DNA of 64,000 nucleotides from DAORHV01 sp964513925. GTDB taxonomy: Bacteria; Patescibacteriota; Gracilibacteria; Peribacterales; Peribacteraceae. This document shows positions 36,925-45,248 of this stretch, one piece after another (the stretch's first letter is position 1; every line of letters starts with the position of its first letter). The DNA lies in NCBI GenBank assembly GCA_964513925.1, contig CAZENR010000003.1, positions 38,295-102,294 on the forward strand, read 5' to 3'. Made by a program: the position numbers and the translations under genes. The notes beneath the pieces were generated by a model. It had not been told where the DNA came from. It made no database searches and was given only the letters and a program-made list of their open reading frames with translations.

Positions 36925-38344
36925 CTGTATCGCCTCACTCCCCTTCACTTTGCCCGCCACCACCCTCGACCAGATCGTCTCCCTCTGCAAGCGCCGCGGC
37001 TTTGTCTTCCCAGGTTCCGACATTTACGGCGGTCTTGCCAACACGTGGGATTACGGCCCGCTTGGATTGGAGCTGAAAAACCGCGTCCAGCGCCTGTGGT
37101 GGAGCCGCTTCGTGCGCAGTCGACAGGATATGGTCGGCCTAGAGAGCGGCATTCTCATGAACCCCAAGGTCTGGGAGGCCAGCGGGCACGTCAGCAACTT
37201 CGGCGACCCGCTTGTAGACTGCAAGAAATGCAAGCAGCGCTTCCGCGGCGATAAGCTGATCGAGGAGAAATTGGGCGTGGAGGCCGCAGCCATTCTGAAG
37301 CTGGAGCAGGTGCAGCCCATGCTCATGGCCGAGAAAATCGGCTGCCCCAACTGCAAGAGTGTAGACTGGACCGTTGCCAAGAAATTCAGCCTGATGTTCA
37401 AAACCGAGCAGGGTGTGGTGGAAGGCGAAGGGAACGACATCTACCTGCGGCCCGAAACGGCACAGGGTATGTTCGTGGATTTTAAGAGTATCGCCGGCTC
37501 TATGCGCAAACGCCTGCCATTCGGCATTGCGCAGGTGGGTACCGTGTTTCGAAACGAAATCACGCCGGGCAACTTCACGTTCCGCACCCGCGAGTTCCAA
37601 CAGATGGAAATTGAGTACTTCATCGAGCCTGGAACCGAAGGTGAGCACTTCGAAAAGTGGAAAAACGCCATGTGGCAGTGGTGCCTGGATATCGGCCTGC
37701 ATCCGGATCGCTTGCGCGTGCGCGAGCACACCAAGGAAGAACTCTCGCACTACTCCAGCCGAACCATCGATATCGAATACAACTACCCGTGGGGTTGGGG
37801 CGAGCTCTATGGCCTGGCCAATCGATCGGATTTCGATTTACGCCAGCACGAGAAGTTCTCCGGCCAGGACTTACAGTACACCGACCCCGACGACCCGAAG
37901 AGGAAGTTCCTGCCGTTTGTGGTGGAACCGACATTCGGTCTCACCCGCACGGTGCTGGCATTGCTCCTGGAAGCATACGCCGAAGAGAAGGTAGCCGAAG
38001 ATGACACTCGCACGGTGCTCAAATTCGCAAAGAAGATGGCACCAGTGGACGTTGCAATTCTTCCGCTATCCAAGAAGGAGCACCTTGTAGCCAAGGCACA
38101 AACCCTGTATCAAAAAATTGTTCAGGAAACCGATCTTACGGTCGACTTCGACGTCACGGGAAGCATTGGTAAACGCTATCGCCGCCAGGACGAAGTTGGT
38201 ACGCCCAAGTGTATAACCGTGGACTTTGGTACGCTGGGCGAAGACGCAGCACAGGGTGAAGCTGACACTGTCACCATTCGCGACCGCGACACGCTCAAGC
38301 AGGAGCGCGTGAGCATTGCCGAGCTGATTGCAAAGCTGGCATAG
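36920..38344 (+). CDS. glyS: Glycyl-tRNA synthetase, single-chain alpha2 type
   Basis: Class II synthetase of the homodimeric (archaeal/eukaryotic-like) type, about 474 aa. Evidence: CKRRGFVFPGSDIYGGL and YGPLGLELKNRVQRLWW at the N-terminus, FRNEITPGNFTFRTREF (motif 2), EPTFGLTRTVLALL (motif 3) and the C-terminal anticodon-binding domain (PVDVAILPLSKKEHL). ATG at 36920 is the nearest start, but TGCTATGCT at 36916-36924 overlaps it. If that is the -10, a TTG at 36950 (leading into PATTLDQIVSLC) would be the true start. Confidence 0.93.
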   Translation: MLCIASLPFTLPATTLDQIVSLCKRRGFVFPGSDIYGGLANTWDYGPLGLELKNRVQRLWWSRFVRSRQDMVGLESGILMNPKVWEASGHVSNFGDPLVDCKKCKQRFRGDKLIEEKLGVEAAAILKLEQVQPMLMAEKIGCPNCKSVDWTVAKKFSLMFKTEQGVVEGEGNDIYLRPETAQGMFVDFKSIAGSMRKRLPFGIAQVGTVFRNEITPGNFTFRTREFQQMEIEYFIEPGTEGEHFEKWKNAMWQWCLDIGLHPDRLRVREHTKEELSHYSSRTIDIEYNYPWGWGELYGLANRSDFDLRQHEKFSGQDLQYTDPDDPKRKFLPFVVEPTFGLTRTVLALLLEAYAEEKVAEDDTRTVLKFAKKMAPVDVAILPLSKKEHLVAKAQTLYQKIVQETDLTVDFDVTGSIGKRYRRQDEVGTPKCITVDFGTLGEDAAQGEADTVTIRDRDTLKQERVSIAELIAKLA

Positions 38345-38442
38345 CTGCATTTTTTGGCTCTGGCTAAGGTTTAGAAGAATGCAGGGAATACGTCATGAAA
38401 ACCGTTTTCTTGACCACCTGTTATGAGTAGACCTTGTTTTTC

Positions 38443-38470
38443 TTGACTCTTCAACACCAGCATTTACAGT
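38443..38470 (+). promoter_or_regulatory. Promoter TTGACT-16-TACAGT
   Basis: -35 and -10 with 16-bp spacing, 24 bp before the ATG at 38495. Confidence 0.45.
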
Positions 38471-38494
38471 GCTCACCTCATTTCCATTGCCTCT

Positions 38495-38701
38495 ATGTCC
38501 AACTTCTTCAAGCGCGGCGGCCTAGCCGTCCCCAATCGTTCCAACGGCCTGCACAAGACGCCGGCACGCCCCTGGGAACAACCCGAGAAATTGCCCAAGC
38601 AACCGCAAGTCGAGTCGGATTTAAGCCAACTCGGCCAGTGGTGCGCTGCAACCATCGCCCTGATGCTTGCAAGCAAAGACGATGACACTGCACAGGAGTA
38701 G
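38495..38701 (+). CDS. Small hypothetical protein (68 aa)
   Basis: Not recognised. A basic, proline-rich N-terminus (FFKRGGLAVPNRSNGLHKTP) is followed by a short acidic/helical tail. It sits between glyS and rpsB with its own promoter and a C/T-rich leader like those of the neighbouring translation genes. Moderately likely to be a real gene. Confidence 0.5.
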   Translation: MSNFFKRGGLAVPNRSNGLHKTPARPWEQPEKLPKQPQVESDLSQLGQWCAATIALMLASKDDDTAQE

Positions 38702-38711
38702 CAAGCAACCC

Positions 38712-38740
38712 TTGCCCAGATAGCCAAAGGCCTGTATAAA
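38712..38740 (+). promoter_or_regulatory. rpsB-tsf promoter TTGCCC-17-TATAAA
   Basis: -35 and -10 at 17-bp spacing. Transcription would begin near 38747, leaving a leader of about 178 nt before rpsB, the longest well-supported leader in the window. Confidence 0.5.
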
Positions 38741-38751
38741 AGCCCTACCAA

Positions 38752-38844
38752 CCCGCTTCGGCGGGATGGCTCGCTCCCGATCGATCGCTGCGGTCCTGAC
38801 TCCGAAAGGAGGATCCTCCGCGCTCGGCGAGAAGACGTCGGGAG
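38752..38844 (+). promoter_or_regulatory. Structured 5' leader of rpsB-tsf
   Basis: Hairpin 1 is CCCGC-TTCG-GCGGG (38752-38765), a stable UUCG tetraloop. A second element pairs CTCCCGA (38774-38780) with TCGGGAG (38838-38844), encloses GCGG/CCGC (38790-38793 / 38818-38821) and ends in CTCC-GAAA-GGAG (38800-38811), a GNRA tetraloop. By analogy with rpsB leaders elsewhere it may bind S2 for autoregulation; this is inference. Confidence 0.5.
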
Positions 38845-38924
38845 TCTGAACCCAAGGACCAATCATCATACAGAGCAGTGCATCGCGCGTCATGCCCATG
38901 CTCGTTTCCCCCCCCCTTTCTTCC

Positions 38925-39629
38925 ATGGCGATTCCGTCAGAAAAAGAACTCGTCCAAGCCGCATGCCACTTCGGCCACCGCAAGGAAAAGTGGAACCCCA
39001 AAATGAAGCAGTACCTCTTCGGCGTACGCCGCGGGGTGCACATTTTCGATATTGCCAAGACCCGCAAGGCACTCGAGAAGACCTGCTCCGAATTGAAGGC
39101 CCTGCAGAAGACCGGCAAGACCATTTTGTTCGTCTCCACCAAGTTGCAATCGCTGCAGCCAATCGAGGAACTGTCGCGCGCTACCGGCCAGCCGGTGGTC
39201 ACCAAGAAGTGGGTTCCTGGACTGCTCACCAACTGGACGACGCTCAAGCACCGCATTCGCTACTATCTCGATTTGCAGAACTCGTTCCGCACCGGCGAAA
39301 TTGAGAAGTACACCAAGAAGGAGCAAACCCAGAAGCGCAAGGAGCTTGCCAAACTGGATGCAGCACTGTCGGGTGTCGCCGGCATGACCGGTTTGCCAGA
39401 TGCAATGTTCGTTGTGGATGCCGTTCGCGATCGCGTCGCCGTATTGGAGGCCCGCAAAATCGGCCTGCCGGTGTACGGGATTTGCGACAGCAACGCCGAC
39501 CCCGATGCATTCAAGGTCTTCATTCCGGCCAACGACGATGCCGTTCGCTCCATTGCCCTGGTTCTCAGGACAATCCAAGCCGAACTTGCAGCCGACAAAG
39601 CCGCCAAGAACGAGGACAAGGACGCGTAA
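38925..39629 (+). CDS. rpsB: 30S ribosomal protein uS2
   Basis: A 234-aa S2 protein: AACHFGHRKEKWNPKMKQY and VRRGVHIFDIAKT at the N-terminus, TKKWVPGLLTNWTTLK in the middle, MFVVDAVRDRVAVLEARK and PVYGICDSNADPD near the C-terminus. The start at 38925 gives the family N-terminus. The leader just upstream is C/T-rich (a long C run, then TTTCTTCC) with no Shine-Dalgarno motif. tsf follows 33 bp downstream, the standard rpsB-tsf operon. Confidence 0.95.
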   Translation: MAIPSEKELVQAACHFGHRKEKWNPKMKQYLFGVRRGVHIFDIAKTRKALEKTCSELKALQKTGKTILFVSTKLQSLQPIEELSRATGQPVVTKKWVPGLLTNWTTLKHRIRYYLDLQNSFRTGEIEKYTKKEQTQKRKELAKLDAALSGVAGMTGLPDAMFVVDAVRDRVAVLEARKIGLPVYGICDSNADPDAFKVFIPANDDAVRSIALVLRTIQAELAADKAAKNEDKDA

Positions 39630-39662
39630 GGACTCCCCTACCTGCTTTCCCCATCTGCCATC

Positions 39663-40433
39663 ATGGCTATCACTCCCGCACAAGTTGCAGAACTCCGCGC
39701 CCGCACGGGTGCAGGCATCTTAGATGCTAAGAACGCCCTGGAAGAAGCAAAGGGCGACACCGACAAAGCTATTGAAATCCTTCGTAAGAAAGGCCAGGCC
39801 CAGGCAGTGAAGAAGGCCGACCGTACCCAGAACGAAGGCGGCGTGTTCATCGCTGCTTCCGACAAGAAGGCTGGCGTAGTCTTCGTAAAGTGCGAAACCG
39901 ACTTCGTCGCCCGCTCCGAACCCTTCCTCAAGTTGGGCCAGGAGTTGGCCAAAACCTTGCACGACAAAGGACAAGCAGGGTTTGACACCTTCGCCAAAGA
40001 GAAGGTTCCGGCAGCCGTGCTGGAGCTGGGCGAGAACGTTTCCGTTGGCAGCAACAAACTGGTAGAAGCCGCAGTAGTCGGCACCTACGTGCACAGCAAC
40101 CGCAAGATCGGCGTTGTCGTAGGATTGGACGGCGGCACCGTGCTGCAGGCAACAGATGCCTCCATGCACGCCGCAGCCATGAACCCGACCTACGTAAAGC
40201 CCGAGGAAGTCGACGCTGCTGCCGTGGCGCAGGAGCGCGAAATCTGGAAGGAGCAGCTTGCAAAAGAGAAGAAGCCTGCCGAAATTATTGAGAAGATCAT
40301 GCTCGGCAAGGAGAAGAAGTTCCGCGAAGAGAACGCATTGCTCACCCAGCCGTTCGTCAAGGATCAGAACCAGACCGTCGGCAAGATGCTTGGCAAGGCG
40401 AATGTCACTGCCTACGTACGCGTAGCTGTGTAA
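39663..40433 (+). CDS. tsf: Elongation factor Ts
   Basis: Guanine-nucleotide exchange factor for EF-Tu, 256 aa. The N-terminal UBA-like domain with VAELRARTGAGILDAKNAL is diagnostic, followed by VVFVKCETDFVARSE in the core and HAAAMNPTYV and QPFVKDQNQTVG in the C-terminal half. It is co-transcribed with rpsB and closed by a strong terminator 18 bp downstream. No Shine-Dalgarno sequence precedes the ATG. Confidence 0.95.
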   Translation: MAITPAQVAELRARTGAGILDAKNALEEAKGDTDKAIEILRKKGQAQAVKKADRTQNEGGVFIAASDKKAGVVFVKCETDFVARSEPFLKLGQELAKTLHDKGQAGFDTFAKEKVPAAVLELGENVSVGSNKLVEAAVVGTYVHSNRKIGVVVGLDGGTVLQATDASMHAAAMNPTYVKPEEVDAAAVAQEREIWKEQLAKEKKPAEIIEKIMLGKEKKFREENALLTQPFVKDQNQTVGKMLGKANVTAYVRVAV

Positions 40434-40451
40434 TACCCTCTGCAGCCTAAG

Positions 40452-40481
40452 AAAAAAGCCCGGATCACCCGGGCTTTTTTT
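40452..40481 (+). terminator. Rho-independent terminator of rpsB-tsf
   Basis: Stem GCCCGG / CCGGGC with loop ATCAC, preceded by six As and followed by seven Ts. Confidence 0.9.
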
Positions 40482-40490
40482 CAAGCGTGC

Positions 40491-40519
40491 TTCACTTTCT
40501 GGCTCAAGTACGGTAGAAT
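40491..40519 (+). promoter_or_regulatory. Promoter TTCACT-17-TAGAAT of the receiver gene
   Basis: The -10 ends 7 bp before the ATG at 40527, so the transcript should be leaderless. Confidence 0.5.
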
Positions 40520-40526
40520 GTACCTT

Positions 40527-40898
40527 ATGGCTACATACAACGTGCTTATTGCAGAAGATGACACCGTCTTGCGCGACTTATACTTGCGGAAGTTCGATCC
40601 CGGCGTGTACAGCGTGCGCACTGCAAGCAACGGTCAGGAGGCCTTGGCACTTATAGAGGCACAAAAACCGGATTTGATGCTTCTGGATATCAATATGCCT
40701 GTACTCGACGGCTTTGGTGTATTGGAGAAGCTGCCACCCGAAAAACGCGGCTTTCCGGTGATAATTCTGACCAACTTCGCCGATCAAGCCAACCGCGACC
40801 GCGGCATGGCGCTGAAAGTGGATGATTACTTCGTGAAGAAAGACATGACGATCAAGTCGCTGATGGAAATGGTAGCGCGACTCTTGAAGAAGGCATAA
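40527..40898 (+). CDS. Stand-alone response-regulator receiver domain
   Basis: A 123-aa CheY-like receiver without an output domain. Acidic pocket EDD near the N-terminus, phosphoacceptor aspartate in LMLLDINMPVLDG, switch threonine in VIILTNFAD and the invariant lysine in DYFVKKD. It may act by protein-protein contact. No histidine kinase is in the window. It ends 64 bp before the first giant surface protein, whose own promoter lies in between. Confidence 0.88.
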   Translation: MATYNVLIAEDDTVLRDLYLRKFDPGVYSVRTASNGQEALALIEAQKPDLMLLDINMPVLDGFGVLEKLPPEKRGFPVIILTNFADQANRDRGMALKVDDYFVKKDMTIKSLMEMVARLLKKA

Positions 40899-40943
40899 GC
40901 GGCTCACCAGAGCCATGCGCGTGTTGTACGCAAAGCGTTTTTG

Positions 40944-40952
40944 TGCTATAAT
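40944..40952 (+). promoter_or_regulatory. Extended -10 promoter TGCTATAAT
   Basis: TG-C-TATAAT ends 10 bp before the ATG at 40963. The surrounding GCGTTTTTGTGCTATAAT is almost identical to GCGTTTTTGTGATAGAAT before the second surface-protein gene (47761-47778). Confidence 0.65.
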
Positions 40953-40962
40953 CAAGAGATTT

Positions 40963-43900
40963 ATGCGCACTGGACGCCTGCCATTGGTTATTGTTGCCGC
41001 CTTGCTCGCAGCAGCATGGGCATCGCAGCATGCCGAGAGCGCCAGATTTGCGCATGCTTTGTGGCTGGCCGTGTCCGGAAACGACGGGTACCTGCTGCTT
41101 GCCCTGGGGGCAATAAACATACTCTGTGCCCTGGGCCTGCAATGGCGCAAAGTGGCAAGCATTGTCCGTGCCGCAAAACATGGCGCGCATCGCTGGGAAT
41201 TGTGTCATACAGGCATGCTGAGCCTAGCCCTGGTAATTCTGTGCGCTCAATTCGCAGGTATTGCGTATGCCATCATGTCGTTATCGCTCCACGGAACAAC
41301 TACCGAAGCAAAGCGCACGAAGAACGTGCTGATCTTCGACTACGACGGCGACGGCGATTTAGACGTAGTTGCAGCCAATGAGGAAAGCATGACCAGCACA
41401 GAGAAGGCCGATTTTTACTCCAACGACGGATCGGCAAACTTCTCGCTGGTCGCTCCAAGTTTTGGATCATCGGATACGTTTACGCGCATGCGACTGGGAG
41501 ATGTAAACAACGACGGGCTTATCGACATGATTACGCAACGTGTTCCTCTCACGGTTACGACGTTCCACGTGTTTATCAACGGAGGAGGCGGCAGTTTTAC
41601 CGAAACGACATTCGTACCGTCACCCATGGTGACAATGCTGGATTTTGCGCTGGCGGACTTCACCGCCGACGGCAAGCTCGACATTTTGGGCTGCCCGGCA
41701 TCCGGCAGCTCCAACAGCGTACTATTAGGCGGCAACGGCAACGGAACATTTACGTCGGTAAACGCATCTACACTTACGGATTGCAACAAAATGGCGTCCG
41801 GAGACGTAAACGGCGACGGATACACCGATGTCGTAGTGAATACGCTCAATAGCCCGCAACTACGTGTGTATCTCAACAGCGGCACCGGCGGCATGAACGT
41901 AAGCAGCACCCGCAAAACCGGCAGCGATGTCACCGATATGGCGTTGACCGATATCGACAATAACGGAACGTTGGACATTCTGTTCGCCAGTGGCGCAATG
42001 ATTGAGAGCTCCGTGAATATCGGCGGAGGCTTGTTTACAACGTGGGGGCAATTTGGATCGTCATTTGGCGATGCGCGCAGCCTGGCAGTCGGCGACATGG
42101 ATAACGACGGAGATAGCGATGTGTACTTTGGACTTGCCGATCCGGCGGCGATTAACGGCGCGAATGCAGTCTGGCTGAATCTTGGCGGCGGAACATTTAC
42201 GTTAAACGGCGCGCCGACGGAGCCGGGGGACTGTTCTCAGAGCGTTGCGGTAGGAGACCTGGATAATGACGGCGATTTGGACACCGCGGTGGGCAACTAC
42301 AACACCGTATGTACAAGTGGCGGAAACAACCGCTTCTACGTAAGCGACCAGTCTGCCACGCTTGCCAATGCCACGCCGTTTGCACCGTCTTCGAACTTTA
42401 CCGTCACAAGCAACACCGGCAGCAGCTCGGTGACTGCAACCACAAACCCATTGCTGGGCAGCGATTATGCCGGCACAGGAACTATTGCGTGGACGGGCAC
42501 ATCGAATATCACGTCTACTGACTCGACGTATGCAACTGTTCTGCTTAGTCACCCGGAGACAAGTCACTACATACTTGCAAGCAATTTTTCGTTCGCTATT
42601 CCAACCAACGCCAATATCGCCGGTATATCGGTTGCGTGGAGGCGCGGTTCTACGGGTGGTTCTGCAATTCGCGATGCAGCGGTACAACTGCTCAAAACAG
42701 GCATCGTGCAGGGGGAAAACAAGGCGGTGGCTACCGACTGGTATAACGCAGGTTTCGACTCCACGGTCACCTATGGCGGCCAAAATGACCGCTGGCAATT
42801 GCCATTAACTCCAACTGATGTAAACAGCGCTTCATTCGGCGCAGCAATTGCGGCAAAGAATGTCTACCTAGGAAGTACAACAACTGCGCGTGTGGATTCC
42901 GTTACCATTACTGTCTACTACTACACAACCACCGACCTTACGCTGCGCTGGGGTAGTGGGTCGGATACCGAAACACCCGCTCGTCAGTTGCAATACCAAG
43001 TCCGCGTAGGAAATGTAGTGAGTGGGTACCAGATTCTCTCAGACGTATCCGGCAGCCCGGATTACACGGTGCAAAAAAGCTCCAATGCCAAGAAGCGCGT
43101 CCTGCGCGGAGTCTCCTGCGACCAAGCGTATTACTGGGCAGTGCGGACGGTAGATAGCGGACTGCGCACTAGTGGCGAATCGACTGAACAAACCACAACC
43201 GTGAATGCAGACTGTAGCGTGTCTGGCGGAGGCGGTGGCGGCACCACAGGCGGCAGTACCGGCGGGGGTGGCAGCAGCAGCGTTGGCGGGGGTGGCGGCG
43301 TTGGATACTGGCTGGGCGTGGGGAGCAACGGCGATACGCAGACGGAGGAGCTGAACGCAGTGCCGACAGGAACGCTGAAAGGCAAGATCTTCGTGGATGT
43401 GAACGGCAACGGCAAGCAGGAACAAGGCGAGCGCGGCGGGTTTGGCGGGGTACGGGTGGAGGTGGAAGGAACGGACATCCGGGGAGAAGACGTCAGCCGC
43501 AGCGTGGTGACCGATACGCAGGGGGCATTCGTCCTGGCTGTTCCCGCGGGCAGCTACCACGTACGTGCGGTGGAAACCGGCGGCAAGCTCAGCGGCTTTG
43601 CCATGGTGCAGGCCGACGGGATTTCCGTAACGGTGGAAGGTGGCGCACAGGCGGAGGCGTGGGTGGGCGTGCGCAGCCAGAAGTTTGTGGGGACCTCATA
43701 CAAGCCATGCCTGCAGGTGGGTACGGTAGAGACTGACGGGACGACCGACCTTGCCCAGGCGTTGCTCAACGGACTGGAGACGATCTACGGGCAGAAGCTG
43801 GTAGGCGAGGAAGGATTGCAAGGACCACTGGTGAGCCGCAAACAGTTCTTCGAACTGCTTACGGGTACTCAGTGTTTGAAGCTGGAGAAGAGCGGCGAGG

Positions 43901-45216
43901 CGTTAAAGCAGCAGCTGCGCAGTGCCGCCAAGGAACGTGGCTGGTCGCAGGCGGTGCTGCATGACGCGGCGGTGCCCGAGGGATTGGGCAGCGGCTGGCG
44001 CAGCAGCGTGTATGCGCTCCTGGCTGCCGGCGTGCCGGCTGGACGCAGTGCGGGCAAGGAGCTGGTCGCAGATCCCGAGGCGCCCATTACCAAGCGCGAG
44101 GCCATGGCGATGGTGGCTGCGGTACTCAAGCTGGAGCCGGTCACCGGGGAAGAGGTGGCACTGCCGCCGGATGCCCTGGAGGGCGACAAGGAGGCAGGTG
44201 TGTTTGGCGCACTCAAGAAGATCGGCGTACTGCCAAAGGGGTTTGAAGTCGCACTGGCAGGCGGCATGACGCCATCGGAAGCCAGCGAGCTCTTGGTAAA
44301 GGCCGCGTTTGCCGGAGGGAAATTAGCCATGACCGCATCTGCCGACGAAGAGCAGTGGGAACCGGTAGGGTTACCGGCGTACCTGGAGGCAGCCGGGATA
44401 GGCGCCAGGCGCGCATGTTTGGTACAGGATGGATCGCGGGCATTGGCTGTGCGCAGCGACGTGCTCCCCAACGCTCCAGGGCAGTTGTTCCAGCGACTCA
44501 GCCTGCTGCTGTCGTTGGGAATGAAAGATGAAGAAGGTCGTTTCCGCTGGCTGCTGACCGGAAGCCGGCCGGGTGAGTACGGTGTCCGGGCCGGCATCAT
44601 CGGCATCGGGGAACGCAAGCCCGTGACGTGGGCGGCGCTCAGCGACATCGGCATGAAGTTCACCTGCCATCCGCTGGAGAGCTACCAGGAAGCGCTGCTG
44701 CGGACGGGCGGAGGAGGAGTAGACGTGAGTCAGGGAGGAACCGCCAACGTCATCTTTGCACCGGACCGCCTGTTTAACACGCCAGATGGTCCGGGGTACG
44801 TGCAGCGCGTGGTGCACAGCATGCAGCGTCCGGTACGGCAGTTCGATCTGTCGCCGGTGACGTTTGCCAAGGAGCTGACGCTGGAGCCCGCACGTGACAT
44901 CGGCGGTGTGGTGAGCTTGGGCGAAGGCAGCAAGATGCTGGCGTCGTTCATTCTCTACACACGCGTGCAGGAGGGCGTACTGGGACGCGTGGAGGCCGAG
45001 GGAATTCTGTCGGATCTGTCCACGGCGATCTTGAGCGAGTTGAGCGGGGTGCCGAAGGAGGAGGCATGGCGAAAGGCGGGGGCGAACAAGGCCCAGGCAC
45101 TGACGTGGAGCCAGCTGATTACGGTGCTGTCGGACGTGCTGGGACCGGAGATGGCGGATACGCCGCTAGAGGTACTGCCCCAGGGAGAGGCGTGGTGGGG
45201 GGTGCTGGGGAGATAG
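40963..45216 (+). CDS. Giant surface protein 1: membrane-anchored FG-GAP propeller with SdrD and SLH-like tail
   Basis: A 1,417-aa protein. Three N-terminal membrane helices (LPLVIVAALLAAAWA; YLLLALGAINILCALGL; LSLALVILCAQFAGI) are followed by seven FG-GAP/VCBS repeats with Ca-binding loops (FDYDGDGDLDVV, GDVNNDGLIDMI, GDMDNDGDSDVYF and others). Together these suggest a seven-bladed beta propeller outside the cell. Next come a beta-sandwich, an Fn3-like module (LQYQVRVGN...YYWAVRTVDSG) and a Gly/Ser linker. An SdrD-B/Cna-B-like domain follows (GKIFVDVNGNGKQEQGERGG), then SLH-like segments (APITKREAMAMVAAVLKL). From the linker to the end the DNA is identical to the second protein. Confidence 0.85.
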   Translation: MRTGRLPLVIVAALLAAAWASQHAESARFAHALWLAVSGNDGYLLLALGAINILCALGLQWRKVASIVRAAKHGAHRWELCHTGMLSLALVILCAQFAGIAYAIMSLSLHGTTTEAKRTKNVLIFDYDGDGDLDVVAANEESMTSTEKADFYSNDGSANFSLVAPSFGSSDTFTRMRLGDVNNDGLIDMITQRVPLTVTTFHVFINGGGGSFTETTFVPSPMVTMLDFALADFTADGKLDILGCPASGSSNSVLLGGNGNGTFTSVNASTLTDCNKMASGDVNGDGYTDVVVNTLNSPQLRVYLNSGTGGMNVSSTRKTGSDVTDMALTDIDNNGTLDILFASGAMIESSVNIGGGLFTTWGQFGSSFGDARSLAVGDMDNDGDSDVYFGLADPAAINGANAVWLNLGGGTFTLNGAPTEPGDCSQSVAVGDLDNDGDLDTAVGNYNTVCTSGGNNRFYVSDQSATLANATPFAPSSNFTVTSNTGSSSVTATTNPLLGSDYAGTGTIAWTGTSNITSTDSTYATVLLSHPETSHYILASNFSFAIPTNANIAGISVAWRRGSTGGSAIRDAAVQLLKTGIVQGENKAVATDWYNAGFDSTVTYGGQNDRWQLPLTPTDVNSASFGAAIAAKNVYLGSTTTARVDSVTITVYYYTTTDLTLRWGSGSDTETPARQLQYQVRVGNVVSGYQILSDVSGSPDYTVQKSSNAKKRVLRGVSCDQAYYWAVRTVDSGLRTSGESTEQTTTVNADCSVSGGGGGGTTGGSTGGGGSSSVGGGGGVGYWLGVGSNGDTQTEELNAVPTGTLKGKIFVDVNGNGKQEQGERGGFGGVRVEVEGTDIRGEDVSRSVVTDTQGAFVLAVPAGSYHVRAVETGGKLSGFAMVQADGISVTVEGGAQAEAWVGVRSQKFVGTSYKPCLQVGTVETDGTTDLAQALLNGLETIYGQKLVGEEGLQGPLVSRKQFFELLTGTQCLKLEKSGEALKQQLRSAAKERGWSQAVLHDAAVPEGLGSGWRSSVYALLAAGVPAGRSAGKELVADPEAPITKREAMAMVAAVLKLEPVTGEEVALPPDALEGDKEAGVFGALKKIGVLPKGFEVALAGGMTPSEASELLVKAAFAGGKLAMTASADEEQWEPVGLPAYLEAAGIGARRACLVQDGSRALAVRSDVLPNAPGQLFQRLSLLLSLGMKDEEGRFRWLLTGSRPGEYGVRAGIIGIGERKPVTWAALSDIGMKFTCHPLESYQEALLRTGGGGVDVSQGGTANVIFAPDRLFNTPDGPGYVQRVVHSMQRPVRQFDLSPVTFAKELTLEPARDIGGVVSLGEGSKMLASFILYTRVQEGVLGRVEAEGILSDLSTAILSELSGVPKEEAWRKAGANKAQALTWSQLITVLSDVLGPEMADTPLEVLPQGEAWWGVLGR
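43225..45207 (+). repeat. 1,983-bp perfect direct repeat, copy A
   Basis: Identical, as far as can be read, to 50101-52083 (offset 6,876 bp). It spans 661 in-frame codons: Gly-rich linker, SdrD-B-like and SLH-like regions. The left edge is inside the linker and the right edge is three codons before the stop. GC is visibly higher than in the N-terminal halves. Confidence 0.95.
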
Positions 45217-45226
45217 ACACGTTGCG

Positions 45227-45235
45227 TGTTACCAT
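45227..45235 (+). promoter_or_regulatory. Extended -10 promoter TGTTACCAT
   Basis: TG-T-TACCAT ends 13 bp before the ATG at 45249, just outside copy A of the repeat. Confidence 0.4.
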
Positions 45236-45248
45236 ATACCTGCACAAG

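Noticed and set aside
43869..44663. Long open reading frames on the minus strand inside the duplicated module
   Set aside because: They mirror the high GC of the plus-strand gene, occur identically in both repeat copies, and have no promoter or start-site support.
45180..45216. LPxTG-type sorting signal on the giant surface proteins
   Set aside because: LPQGE lies near the end, but only about eight residues follow, with no hydrophobic helix or basic tail.
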